A DNA stretch of 64,000 nucleotides from Actinomycetota bacterium (lineage in GTDB: Bacteria > Actinomycetota > Actinomycetes > Propionibacteriales > Propionibacteriaceae), in contig JAIUOS010000009.1 in NCBI GenBank assembly GCA_020161755.1, forward strand, positions 1 through 64,000, read 5' to 3'. A model generated the notes under the pieces. The model was not told the origin of the DNA. It worked only from the letters and a program-made list of their open reading frames with translations, and ran no database searches. The position numbers were made by a program, and so were the translations under genes. Shown piece after piece: positions 29,903 through 37,634 of this stretch; the first letter of the stretch is position 1, and every line of letters begins with the position of its first letter.

Positions 29903-29954
29903 CCGCAAACTGTGAGTTGGGCCGCGCACTCGCCGCCCAACTCACAGCTTGCGG
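29903..29954. repeat. Second copy of the CTGTGAGT hairpin family, between convergent genes
   Basis: Arms CCGCAAACTGTGAGTTGGGC and, on the other side, GCCCAACTCACAGCTTGCGG pair around a 12-base loop, with one mismatch. It fills the gap between the convergent GH4 and amidohydrolase genes and is a likely two-way terminator. It matches the rplA terminator at 8148-8199. Confidence 0.8.
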
Positions 29955-29957
29955 GCT

Positions 29958-31010
29958 CTACAGGCCGAGGACGCGTTCGGCGTTGTCCCGGTACACCCCC
30001 GCGAGCAGGTCGGACGGCAGCGCAAGACCCGAGACCGCCCAGCGTCCCTGCGGCGGGATGTCGGCGCCGGGAGCGTAGGAGAACGACTCGTCGGCGGTCT
30101 CCAGGAACCGGTAGTGCAGCCGGTACTGCTCGTCCTCGGCCGGGTAGATGTCGGTGCCGAACAGCACCCGGTCGGAGTGCGCGGCGATGAACGCGGCCGT
30201 CCGACGCGGCTGGCGGCCCAGCTCGGCCATCCGTCCGGCGATGTCGACGTGGTAGTTGGGCGCCTGCTCGACCAGCCGCTCGACCCGGTCGAGGTCCTCG
30301 GCGCAGCACCCGAAGTGGGCGCCGACGAACGTCGTCCCCGGGCAGGCCACCACCAGCCGGGCGTGCGCGTCCAGGAGGGTGTCGAAGGTCGGGTAGCGCC
30401 CGCTGTCGCCGAACCACCACTCGGGCATCTCCCCCAACTCGTCGACCCGCTCGTTGTTCGCGTCCAGCGGCTCGAAGAACGCGATCGGGTCGGCGGTGTG
30501 GATCAGCACCGGCAGGCCGAGCTCGCCGGCCCGCCCGAGGATGTCCACCACCCGCTGGTCGTCGGGACGCAGCAGCGAGCCGTCCGCGTCGGTGTAGGTG
30601 AGGCCGAGGTTCTTCCAGACCTTCACCCCGCGCGCCCCGCGGCGCGCACAGTCCTCCAGCACCGCGGTCAGCGCAGCCGCGCCGTCCGGCTCGGCGAGGC
30701 GCGACCAGTCGAGCTGGCAGAACGTGAGGAACCGTCCGGGGTGCGCGCGGTCGAGCCGGTCCAGGTTGGCCTCCAGCTCCTCGCCCGACATGCCGTCGAG
30801 GTTCACGATCGTGCGGACGCGCCGCGCGTCCATCATCGCCAGCAGCGCGTCGACGTCCGGCACGATCCAGTCGCCGTCCTCGCTGAGCCAGCGTCCGAGG
30901 TGGTTGTGGATGTCGATGCACTCCACGGCGGGCGTGGGCACCTCGGTGACGGCGGCGCGCAGCTGGCTGCGCGGCGTCCAGTCCCGCAACAGCAGGTCGT
31001 CGGTGGGCAT
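29958..31010 (-). CDS. Amidohydrolase-family (COG2159-like) metal-dependent hydrolase
   Basis: A 350-residue TIM-barrel amidohydrolase_2 protein. Metal/active-site features visible: DIHNHLGRW (HxH) near residue 32, IHTADP, GAHFGC and a C-terminal FGTDIYP with the catalytic Asp. Such enzymes act on lactones, decarboxylate or hydrolyse C-O/C-N bonds; the substrate is not evident. It is convergent with the GH4 gene and divergent from the transporter operon, so it probably acts on an intermediate of the same pathway, for example a sugar lactone (speculative). Confidence 0.75.
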   Translation of the reverse strand: MPTDDLLLRDWTPRSQLRAAVTEVPTPAVECIDIHNHLGRWLSEDGDWIVPDVDALLAMMDARRVRTIVNLDGMSGEELEANLDRLDRAHPGRFLTFCQLDWSRLAEPDGAAALTAVLEDCARRGARGVKVWKNLGLTYTDADGSLLRPDDQRVVDILGRAGELGLPVLIHTADPIAFFEPLDANNERVDELGEMPEWWFGDSGRYPTFDTLLDAHARLVVACPGTTFVGAHFGCCAEDLDRVERLVEQAPNYHVDIAGRMAELGRQPRRTAAFIAAHSDRVLFGTDIYPAEDEQYRLHYRFLETADESFSYAPGADIPPQGRWAVSGLALPSDLLAGVYRDNAERVLGL

Positions 31011-31157
31011 GCCTGCATCGTGGCACCCCGGCCTCGCGAATTGCACGACCCGATGGCGGTATCGCGCAGCCCGAATGCTCATATCGCGCAGTTCATTGCG
31101 TGAACGATCACTGCTGGGGATCATGGAGAACGAGATCCCCGCCGGAGAGGACCCACC
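31011..31157. promoter_or_regulatory. Divergent control region, amidohydrolase and transporter operon
   Basis: 147 bases containing AATTGCACGA (31039-31048), shared with the DeoR/GH4 region, and a direct repeat TATCGCGCAG at 31060-31069 and 31082-31091 (22-base spacing), then TTCATTGCGTGAACGATCA. These are candidate repressor sites; no single promoter can be fixed with confidence. Confidence 0.4.
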
Positions 31158-32486
31158 ATGAGGCATCGCCCACCGAGCGCCGTCGTCGTGGCCGCCGGCA
31201 CCGCCGCGATCCTCGCCCTCGCCGGCTGCGGGTCGCCGTCCGCCCCGGCGTCCAGCCCGGCGACACCGGCCGCCGTCGACACCACCACCCCGGTCGCGCT
31301 GACCTGGTGGACGGGCCAGAGCGACGACGCCGAGCAGCTGCTGGAGAAGATGGCCGCCGACTTCCACACCCTGCACCCGAACGTCACGATCACCACCAGC
31401 TCCGGCGCCTCCTCCACCGAGGAACTGCTCCAGAAGCTGTCCGCGGGGTTCGCCAGCGGCACCTACCCCAACATCTCCTACGCCTACGGCTCCTGGGCCA
31501 GCGAGCTCGAGTCCTCCGGCAAGACCCAGGACATCACCAGCCTGGTCGCCGACCCGTCGGTCACCTGGGACGAGTTCCCGTCCGCCGCCCGCAGCATGGT
31601 GCGTCCGACCGGCGCGAAGACCATCGGCTTCCCGGCCGTGGTCGCGTCGCTGGCCCTGATCTACAACAAGACCGTCTTCGACGGCGCGGGCGTCGGCTAC
31701 CCGAACGAGAACTGGAGCTGGGACGACTTCCGCACCGCCGCGAAGGCGCTCACCAACGCCTCCACGCAGACCTACGGCTACGCCTACTCGGTGTCGGGCT
31801 CGGAGGAGACGACCTGGCAGTTCTGGCCGCACCTGTGGCAGCGCGGCGGCTCGATCCTCGCCGACGACGAGACGACGGTGGGGTTCGCCTCGCCAGAAGG
31901 GGCCGCCGCGCTGGACTTCCTGCGCGCCATGGCGGTGGACGACAAGAGCGTCTACCTCGACCAGACCGACACCAAGGCCGCGCAGCTGTTCGCGAACGAC
32001 CGCATCGGCATGATCACCTCCGGGCCGTGGCAGCTGTACGACCTGCACACCGCCAAGACCAACTACGGCGTGACGATTCTGCCCGGCACCAACGGCGACC
32101 ACCAGACCGTCTCCGGCGCGGACGCCTGGGTGCTGATGGATTCGCCGGACGACAACGCCGACCACTGGGCCTTCGAGTTCACCAAGTGGCTCACCGACCC
32201 CGCCCAGGACCTGCGCTGGAACGTCGCCTACGGCAACCTGCCGCTGCGCAGCAGCGAGGAGACCTCGCCGGAGTTCGTCGCCCAGGTGACCTCGCTACCC
32301 GGGCTGGACGTGATGGCCGCCAACAACGTCAACGCGCACCAGGCCCGTCCGACCGTCCCGGGCTACGTCGGGCTGTCGGAAGCGATCGGCAGCGCCATCT
32401 CGCACGTTCTCCAGGGTGACGGCAGTTCCGCCGATGCCCTCGCCGAAGCCGCCAAGAAGGCCGACCAGGCCCTGGCCGAGGCCTGA
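31158..32486 (+). CDS. Sugar ABC transporter substrate-binding lipoprotein (copy 1)
   Basis: A 442-residue extracellular solute-binding protein, family 1. The signal peptide ends in a lipobox (ALAGC, Cys near 24), so it is anchored to the outer face of the membrane. Binding-protein features include LTWWTGQSDDAEQLLEKMAA near residue 48 and aromatic stretches (TTWQFWPHLWQ) that usually stack on sugars. It is the first gene of the transport operon, with GAGAGGAC as ribosome site. A close paralog follows directly. Confidence 0.92.
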   Translation: MRHRPPSAVVVAAGTAAILALAGCGSPSAPASSPATPAAVDTTTPVALTWWTGQSDDAEQLLEKMAADFHTLHPNVTITTSSGASSTEELLQKLSAGFASGTYPNISYAYGSWASELESSGKTQDITSLVADPSVTWDEFPSAARSMVRPTGAKTIGFPAVVASLALIYNKTVFDGAGVGYPNENWSWDDFRTAAKALTNASTQTYGYAYSVSGSEETTWQFWPHLWQRGGSILADDETTVGFASPEGAAALDFLRAMAVDDKSVYLDQTDTKAAQLFANDRIGMITSGPWQLYDLHTAKTNYGVTILPGTNGDHQTVSGADAWVLMDSPDDNADHWAFEFTKWLTDPAQDLRWNVAYGNLPLRSSEETSPEFVAQVTSLPGLDVMAANNVNAHQARPTVPGYVGLSEAIGSAISHVLQGDGSSADALAEAAKKADQALAEA

Positions 32487-32529
32487 CCCGATGACCACCG
32501 CAACCACACCGACGCCGAAGAGGACCACC

Positions 32530-33849
32530 ATGCGCACACGCCTGCCCAGAATCGCCGGAGCCGTCGCGCTCGCGACCTCCCTGCTCGCCATGGCCGGCTG
32601 CGGGACGAGCGGCCCCGCACCCTCCAGCGCCAGCGCGGTCGACACCACCGCGCCGGTCACCCTCACCTGGTGGACCGGCCAGAGCGACGAGGCCGAGAAG
32701 ATCCTGGAGGGGATGGCCGCCGAGTTCCACACGCTGCACCCGAACGTGACGATCAACGTCAGCTCGGGCGCCTCCTCCACCGAGGAGTTGCTGCAGAAGC
32801 TGTCGGCGGGCTTCGCCAGCGGCACCTACCCGAACATCTCCTACGCGTTCGGGTCGTGGTCCAGCGAGCTGGAGAGCTCCGGCAAGACCCAGGACATCAC
32901 CGAGCTGGTCACCGACCCGGCCGTGAAGTGGGACGAGCTGCCCGAGGCCGCGCGCCTGACCGTCCGTCCGACCGGCGCCAAGACCATCGGCTTCCCCGCC
33001 CTCGTCGACAACATCTCGCTGCTCTACAACAAGACCGTCTTCGACGCCTACGGCGTGGCCTACCCCACCGAGAACTGGACGTGGGACGACTTCCGCGCGG
33101 CCGCCAAGCAGATGACCGACCCGTCGAAGCAGACCTACGGCTACGCCTACTCGGTGTCGGGCTCGGAGGAGACGACCTGGCAGTTCTGGCCGCACCTGTG
33201 GCAGAACGGCGGCAAGATCCTCAGCGACGACCAGAAGACCGCGGCGTTCGCCTCGCCCGAGGGCGAGAAGGCACTGGAGTTCCTGCGGGCCATGGCCCAG
33301 GACGACAAGAGCGTCTACCTCGACCAGACCGACACCAAGTTCGCGCAGCTGTTCGCGAACGACCGAATCGGCATGATGACGTCCGGCCCGTGGCAGCTGT
33401 ACGACCTGAACACGGCCAAGACGAAGTACGGCGTGACGATCCTGCCGGGCACCAACGGCGACCACCAGACCGTCTCCGGCCCCGACATCTGGGCGCTGCT
33501 CGACACCGGCGACGCCGCCGAGAACCACTGGTCGTTCGAGTTCCTGAAGTGGCTGACCGACCCGGCCCAGGACCTGCGCTGGAACGTGAAGTACGGCAAC
33601 CTGCCGCTGCGGGCCTCCGAGCAGGACTCCCCCGAGTTCAAGGCGCAGGTCAAGGCGCTCCCCGGCCTGGACGTGATGGCCGCCAACAGCGCGAACGCCA
33701 AGACCGCCCGGCCCACCGTGCAGGGCTACGTGGGCCTGTCCGAGGCGATCGGCAGCGCCATCTCGCACGTGTTGCAGGGGGACGGGACGCCCGCCGACGC
33801 CCTCGCCGAAGCGGCGAAGAAGGCCGACGTGGCCCTCGCCGAAGGCTGA
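32530..33849 (+). CDS. Sugar ABC transporter substrate-binding lipoprotein (copy 2)
   Basis: A 439-residue paralog of the preceding gene, clearly a tandem duplication (long identical blocks such as TYGYAYSVSGSEETTWQFWP and DDKSVYLDQTDTK). Lipobox MAGC near residue 24. I start at ATG 32530 because GAAGAGGACCACC precedes it, matching the first copy's leader; an ATG at 32491 would add a non-signal-like stretch. Differences between copies cluster in surface and charge positions. The second copy may have a shifted ligand range. Confidence 0.92.
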   Translation: MRTRLPRIAGAVALATSLLAMAGCGTSGPAPSSASAVDTTAPVTLTWWTGQSDEAEKILEGMAAEFHTLHPNVTINVSSGASSTEELLQKLSAGFASGTYPNISYAFGSWSSELESSGKTQDITELVTDPAVKWDELPEAARLTVRPTGAKTIGFPALVDNISLLYNKTVFDAYGVAYPTENWTWDDFRAAAKQMTDPSKQTYGYAYSVSGSEETTWQFWPHLWQNGGKILSDDQKTAAFASPEGEKALEFLRAMAQDDKSVYLDQTDTKFAQLFANDRIGMMTSGPWQLYDLNTAKTKYGVTILPGTNGDHQTVSGPDIWALLDTGDAAENHWSFEFLKWLTDPAQDLRWNVKYGNLPLRASEQDSPEFKAQVKALPGLDVMAANSANAKTARPTVQGYVGLSEAIGSAISHVLQGDGTPADALAEAAKKADVALAEG

Positions 33850-33882
33850 TCCCCACCCCCACCTGACCAGGAGCCATCTGAC

Positions 33883-34764
33883 ATGAGCATCACCACCGAA
33901 GAGATCGAGAGCCAGCCGGCGACGTGGGCCGCAGCGATGCGGCTGATCCCCGAAGCCACCCGGCTGCTCGCCCGCCCCGGGGAGCGGGTGCTCGCGATCG
34001 GGTGCGGCACCTCGGTGTTCGTGGCCGAGTCGTTCGCGTTCCTGCGCGAGACGGCCGGCCTCGGCGAGACCGACGCGGCCTACGCGTCCGAGCCGCGCCC
34101 GGCGCGTCCGTACACCACGGTGATCGGCATCACCCGGTCGGGCACCACCACCGAGGTGATCGAGGCGCTCCAGGCGCTGCCGGCCGGCGTCCGCAAGGTC
34201 GTGGTCACCGGGGTCGCCGACTCGCCGTGCGCGGAGCTGGCCGACGAGGTGCTGCTGCTGGACTTCGCCGACGAGCGGTCGGTCGTGCAGACCCGGTTTC
34301 CGACCACGTTCCTGCTGCTCGCGCGGGCCGCGTTCGGTGAGGACGTGTCCTCGCTGCCGGCGCGAGCCGCGTCCGCCCTCTCCTCGGTCGCGCCGTTCGT
34401 GCCGGACGGCCTCGACCACTTCGTCTACCTCGGACGGGGCTGGACGTACGGCCTGGCACAGGAGGCGGCGCTGAAGATCCGGGAGGCCGCCCAGGCCTGG
34501 TCGGAGTCGTACCCGATGCTCGACTACCGGCACGGCCCGCTGGCGGTCGCGCACCCGGGCTCGCTGGTGTGGCTGCTGGGCGCCACGGACGACGACCTCG
34601 CGCGCGACATCGAGGCGACCGGGGCCACCGTCCTGTCCGGCGCGGCCGACGACCCGCTGATCGAGTTGGCGCTCGCGCAGCGGCTCGCGGTGCGGGTCGC
34701 GGAGAACCGCGCGCTGAATCCCGACCAACCCCGCCACCTGACCCGCTCGATCGTGCTTTCCTGA
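33883..34764 (+). CDS. SIS-domain sugar-phosphate isomerase/deglycase
   Basis: A 293-residue protein with two SIS (sugar isomerase) domains, as in the isomerase half of GlmS. The phosphosugar-binding loop reads GITRSGTTTEVIEAL (near residue 88), and the C-terminal SIS has EAALKIREAAQAWSESYPML and YRHGP. Relatives include AgaS (galactosamine/ketohexose-6-phosphate isomerase) and FrlB-type deglycases acting on phosphorylated Amadori compounds. With the PfkB kinase in the same operon, either route is possible: kinase then isomerase/deglycase. The substrate is not proven by sequence. Confidence 0.78.
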   Translation: MSITTEEIESQPATWAAAMRLIPEATRLLARPGERVLAIGCGTSVFVAESFAFLRETAGLGETDAAYASEPRPARPYTTVIGITRSGTTTEVIEALQALPAGVRKVVVTGVADSPCAELADEVLLLDFADERSVVQTRFPTTFLLLARAAFGEDVSSLPARAASALSSVAPFVPDGLDHFVYLGRGWTYGLAQEAALKIREAAQAWSESYPMLDYRHGPLAVAHPGSLVWLLGATDDDLARDIEATGATVLSGAADDPLIELALAQRLAVRVAENRALNPDQPRHLTRSIVLS

Positions 34765-34791
34765 TCCCGGGCCCAGGCAGGCGGGAGCACG

Positions 34792-35733
34792 ATGGCGATC
34801 ACGACCGAACCGGTGGCGGCCCGGCGTCCGCGGACCCGGGCCAACCCCCAGGTGCGCCGCAACCGGCGTCGCCAGTCGCTGGAGGGGTGGAGCTTCGTCG
34901 GGCCGGCGACGCTGATCATCATGGCGCTGTCGGTGTTCCCGGCGGCGTGGGCGCTGCTGCTGTCGCTGCAGAAATGGAACGGCTTCGCGGTGCCGAAGTT
35001 CATCGGCGTCCAGAACTACACCCGGCTCGTCACCGATTCGGAGTTCCTGGACGCCGTGGGGCACACCGGCGTCTACGTGATCCTGTTCGTGCCGGCGTCG
35101 GTGCTGGCCGGGCTGTTCCTGGCCGTCGCCCTCAACCGGCAGATCCCGCTGATCGGCTTCTACCGGACGGCGATCTTCGTCCCGTTCGTGGCGTCGGCGG
35201 CGGCCACCGGCATCCTGTCCACGTACCTGTTCAGCCCGCAGTACGGGCTGGTCAACAACGTGCTGCGGGTGCTCGGCCTGCCCGCGCAGGGCTGGCTGGA
35301 GGACACCAACCAGGCGATGCTGGTGATCGCGATCATGTCGCTGTGGGGACAGGCGGCGTTCACCACGGTGATCTACCTGGCCGCGCTGCAGGACATCCCG
35401 AACGAGCTGATCGAGTCGGCCCGGATCGACGGCGCGACCCGCTGGCAGTCGTTCTGGCACGTGGTGTGGCCGCAGCTGTCGCCGGTCACGGTGTTCGTGA
35501 CGATCTGGCAGGTGATCGGCGCGATCCAGCTGTTCGACCTCGTCTACACCACCACCCGGGGTGGCCCGCTCGACGCCACCAAGACCATCGTGTACTTCCT
35601 GTGGGAGCGCGCCTTCAAGTACCTGCAGTTCGGGTACGGGTCCGCCGCGGCCTACGTGCTGTTCGTGGTCACGCTGATGATCACGATCGCCCTGGTGGTC
35701 TACGCCCGCCGCAAGAACCTGGAGGCGTTCTGA
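34792..35733 (+). CDS. Sugar ABC transporter permease (MalF/UgpA type)
   Basis: A 313-residue inner-membrane permease with six predicted helices. A basic N-terminal tail precedes the first span (GPATLIIMALSVFPAAWALL). The EAA loop that docks the ATPase reads ALQDIPNELIESARIDGATR. It pairs with the next gene (stop and start overlap, TGATG). No ATP-binding gene is present in the operon, so a multitask MsiK-type ATPase elsewhere is expected. Confidence 0.94.
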   Translation: MAITTEPVAARRPRTRANPQVRRNRRRQSLEGWSFVGPATLIIMALSVFPAAWALLLSLQKWNGFAVPKFIGVQNYTRLVTDSEFLDAVGHTGVYVILFVPASVLAGLFLAVALNRQIPLIGFYRTAIFVPFVASAAATGILSTYLFSPQYGLVNNVLRVLGLPAQGWLEDTNQAMLVIAIMSLWGQAAFTTVIYLAALQDIPNELIESARIDGATRWQSFWHVVWPQLSPVTVFVTIWQVIGAIQLFDLVYTTTRGGPLDATKTIVYFLWERAFKYLQFGYGSAAAYVLFVVTLMITIALVVYARRKNLEAF

Positions 35734-36578
35734 TGGCCACCGCCGAGCTCGGTACGCGCCGCCGCCGTCGGCGGCTGAGCGGCTGGCACTTCGTGCTGAT
35801 GCCGCTGGCGCTGCTGTTCATGACCCCGTTCGTGCAGATGCTGCTGGCCGCCCTGTCGCCGGCCGAGGAGCTGGTGAAGTTCCCGCCGCCGTTCATCCCG
35901 TCCCGGCTGAGCCTGGACGGCATCGTCGGGCTGTTCAACGACACCCAGATCCTGCGGTGGCTGATCAACAGCACGATCGTGTCGCTGATCGCGATCGCCG
36001 CACACCTGGTGCTGTGCTCGCTGGCCGGCTACGGCTTCGCGCGGCTGCAGTTCCGCGGCCGCACCTTCGGGTTCTTCGCGATCGTCGCGACGATCATGAT
36101 CCCCACCCAGCTGCTGATGATCCCGACCTACATCATGTTCAGCCGGATCGGGCTGATCGACTCCCTCGCGGCGGCGTTCGTGCCGTGGCTGGCGTCCGCG
36201 TTCGGCATCTTCCTGATGCGGCAGTTCTTCCTGTCGATCCCGGTGGAACTGGAGGAGGCCGCCGCGCTCGACGGGGCGAACAAGTGGCAGACGTTCCTGC
36301 GGGTGATCCTGCCGCTGGCCCGGCCGGCGCTGGCCACCCTGGCGATCTTCACGCTGCTAGGGGCGTGGAACGACCTGATCTGGCCGCTGGTGGCGATCAA
36401 CAACGAGAACCTGTTCACCGTCCAGCTGGGCATCGCGAACTTCCAGAACACCCGGCGTACCCAGTGGTCGCTGTTGATGGCCGGCAACGTGGTGGCGACC
36501 GCGCCGCTGATCGTGTTCTTCCTGTTCGCGCAGAAACACTTCATCGCCACCATGACGATGACGGGCCTGAAGGGATGA
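35733..36578 (+). CDS. Sugar ABC transporter permease (MalG/UgpE type)
   Basis: A 281-residue permease partner with six helices. The EAA motif is SIPVELEEAAALDGANKWQT. The start ATG at 35733 overlaps the upstream stop by one base; its own stop overlaps the kinase start (ATGA). The pair forms the channel for the sugar delivered by the two lipoproteins. Confidence 0.94.
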   Translation: MATAELGTRRRRRRLSGWHFVLMPLALLFMTPFVQMLLAALSPAEELVKFPPPFIPSRLSLDGIVGLFNDTQILRWLINSTIVSLIAIAAHLVLCSLAGYGFARLQFRGRTFGFFAIVATIMIPTQLLMIPTYIMFSRIGLIDSLAAAFVPWLASAFGIFLMRQFFLSIPVELEEAAALDGANKWQTFLRVILPLARPALATLAIFTLLGAWNDLIWPLVAINNENLFTVQLGIANFQNTRRTQWSLLMAGNVVATAPLIVFFLFAQKHFIATMTMTGLKG

Positions 36579-37525
36579 GCGCCCGGGTGCTCGTCGCCGG
36601 GGACGCCAACCTCGACCTGGTGCTGCGCGGCGACGTGCGTCCGCGGTTCGGACAGGCCGAGCAGTACCTGACCGACGCGGCGCTGGTGCTGGGCTCCAGC
36701 GCCGGCATCTGCGCGTCCGGGCTGGCACGACTCGGCGTCGACGTGGGCCTGGTGGCGCGGGTCGGCACCGACTTCTTCGGCGAGCGGACGCGGGCGCTGC
36801 TCGCCGCGAACGGGGTGGACGCGTCCGAGGTGGCGGCGGTGCCGGGAGCGACCGGGCTGTCGGTGATCCTGTCCGACGCCGACCGCTCGATCCTCACGCT
36901 GCCCGGGGCGATGGCCACGCTGACGATCGAGCAGGTGTGGGACGCGGTGGTGCGCACCGGCGCCACGCACCTGCACCTCGCGTCGTTCTTCCTGGTTCCC
37001 GACCTGGCCGCCCGCGGCGCCGAGCTGCTCGGACGCGCCCGCGCGGCCGGCCTCACCACCAGCCTCGACACGAACTGGGACCCGCGGGAGGTCTGGGACG
37101 GGGCGGCCGGCTGCCTGCCCCACCTCGACGTGCTGCTGCCGAACGCCACCGAGGCGGTCGAGCTGGCCGCCAGGCTCGGCGGCGGGCGTCCGGCGGACGC
37201 GGTGGCGGCCGCGAGGCTGCTCGCGTCCGGCGGGCCGCTGGTGGTGGTCAAGGACGGCGGCGACGGGGCGTTCGCGGTCGACGGCGAGCAGGTGGCACGG
37301 GTGGCGTCCCTGCCGGTCGAGGTGGTCGACACCACCGGTGCGGGCGACAGCTTCGACGCGGGCTTCCTCACCGCGTGGCTGGAGGGCCGTCCGCTGGCCG
37401 TGTGCCTGGCCTGGGCGTCCGTGGCCGGGTCGATCTCGGTGACCGGCGCCGGCGGCACCGGTCGCCAGGCGACCCGGGAGGAGCTGGAGAGGGCAGGTGC
37501 GGGCCGGGTCGGCCAGTCGCGCTGA
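36575..37525 (+). CDS. PfkB-family sugar kinase
   Basis: A 316-residue ribokinase-fold kinase. The N-terminal substrate region shows VAGDANLDLVLRGD and GLARLGVDVGLVARVGTDFFG. The C-terminal PfkB signature DTTGAGDSFDAGFLTAWLEG holds the catalytic Asp and anion hole. It is the last gene of the transport operon, coupled by ATGA. The likely role is phosphorylation of the imported sugar or its product before or after the SIS enzyme. Confidence 0.9.
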   Translation: MSARVLVAGDANLDLVLRGDVRPRFGQAEQYLTDAALVLGSSAGICASGLARLGVDVGLVARVGTDFFGERTRALLAANGVDASEVAAVPGATGLSVILSDADRSILTLPGAMATLTIEQVWDAVVRTGATHLHLASFFLVPDLAARGAELLGRARAAGLTTSLDTNWDPREVWDGAAGCLPHLDVLLPNATEAVELAARLGGGRPADAVAAARLLASGGPLVVVKDGGDGAFAVDGEQVARVASLPVEVVDTTGAGDSFDAGFLTAWLEGRPLAVCLAWASVAGSISVTGAGGTGRQATREELERAGAGRVGQSR

Positions 37526-37634
37526 ACCCCACCTATGCCGGATCCGCATGACGTGATCCAGCACGTTGCCTCTAGCGTCGTGGCGCGGGCCGGCACCTCT
37601 CTCCCTCCAGATTCACCCTCCAAAGGAGCACCCC

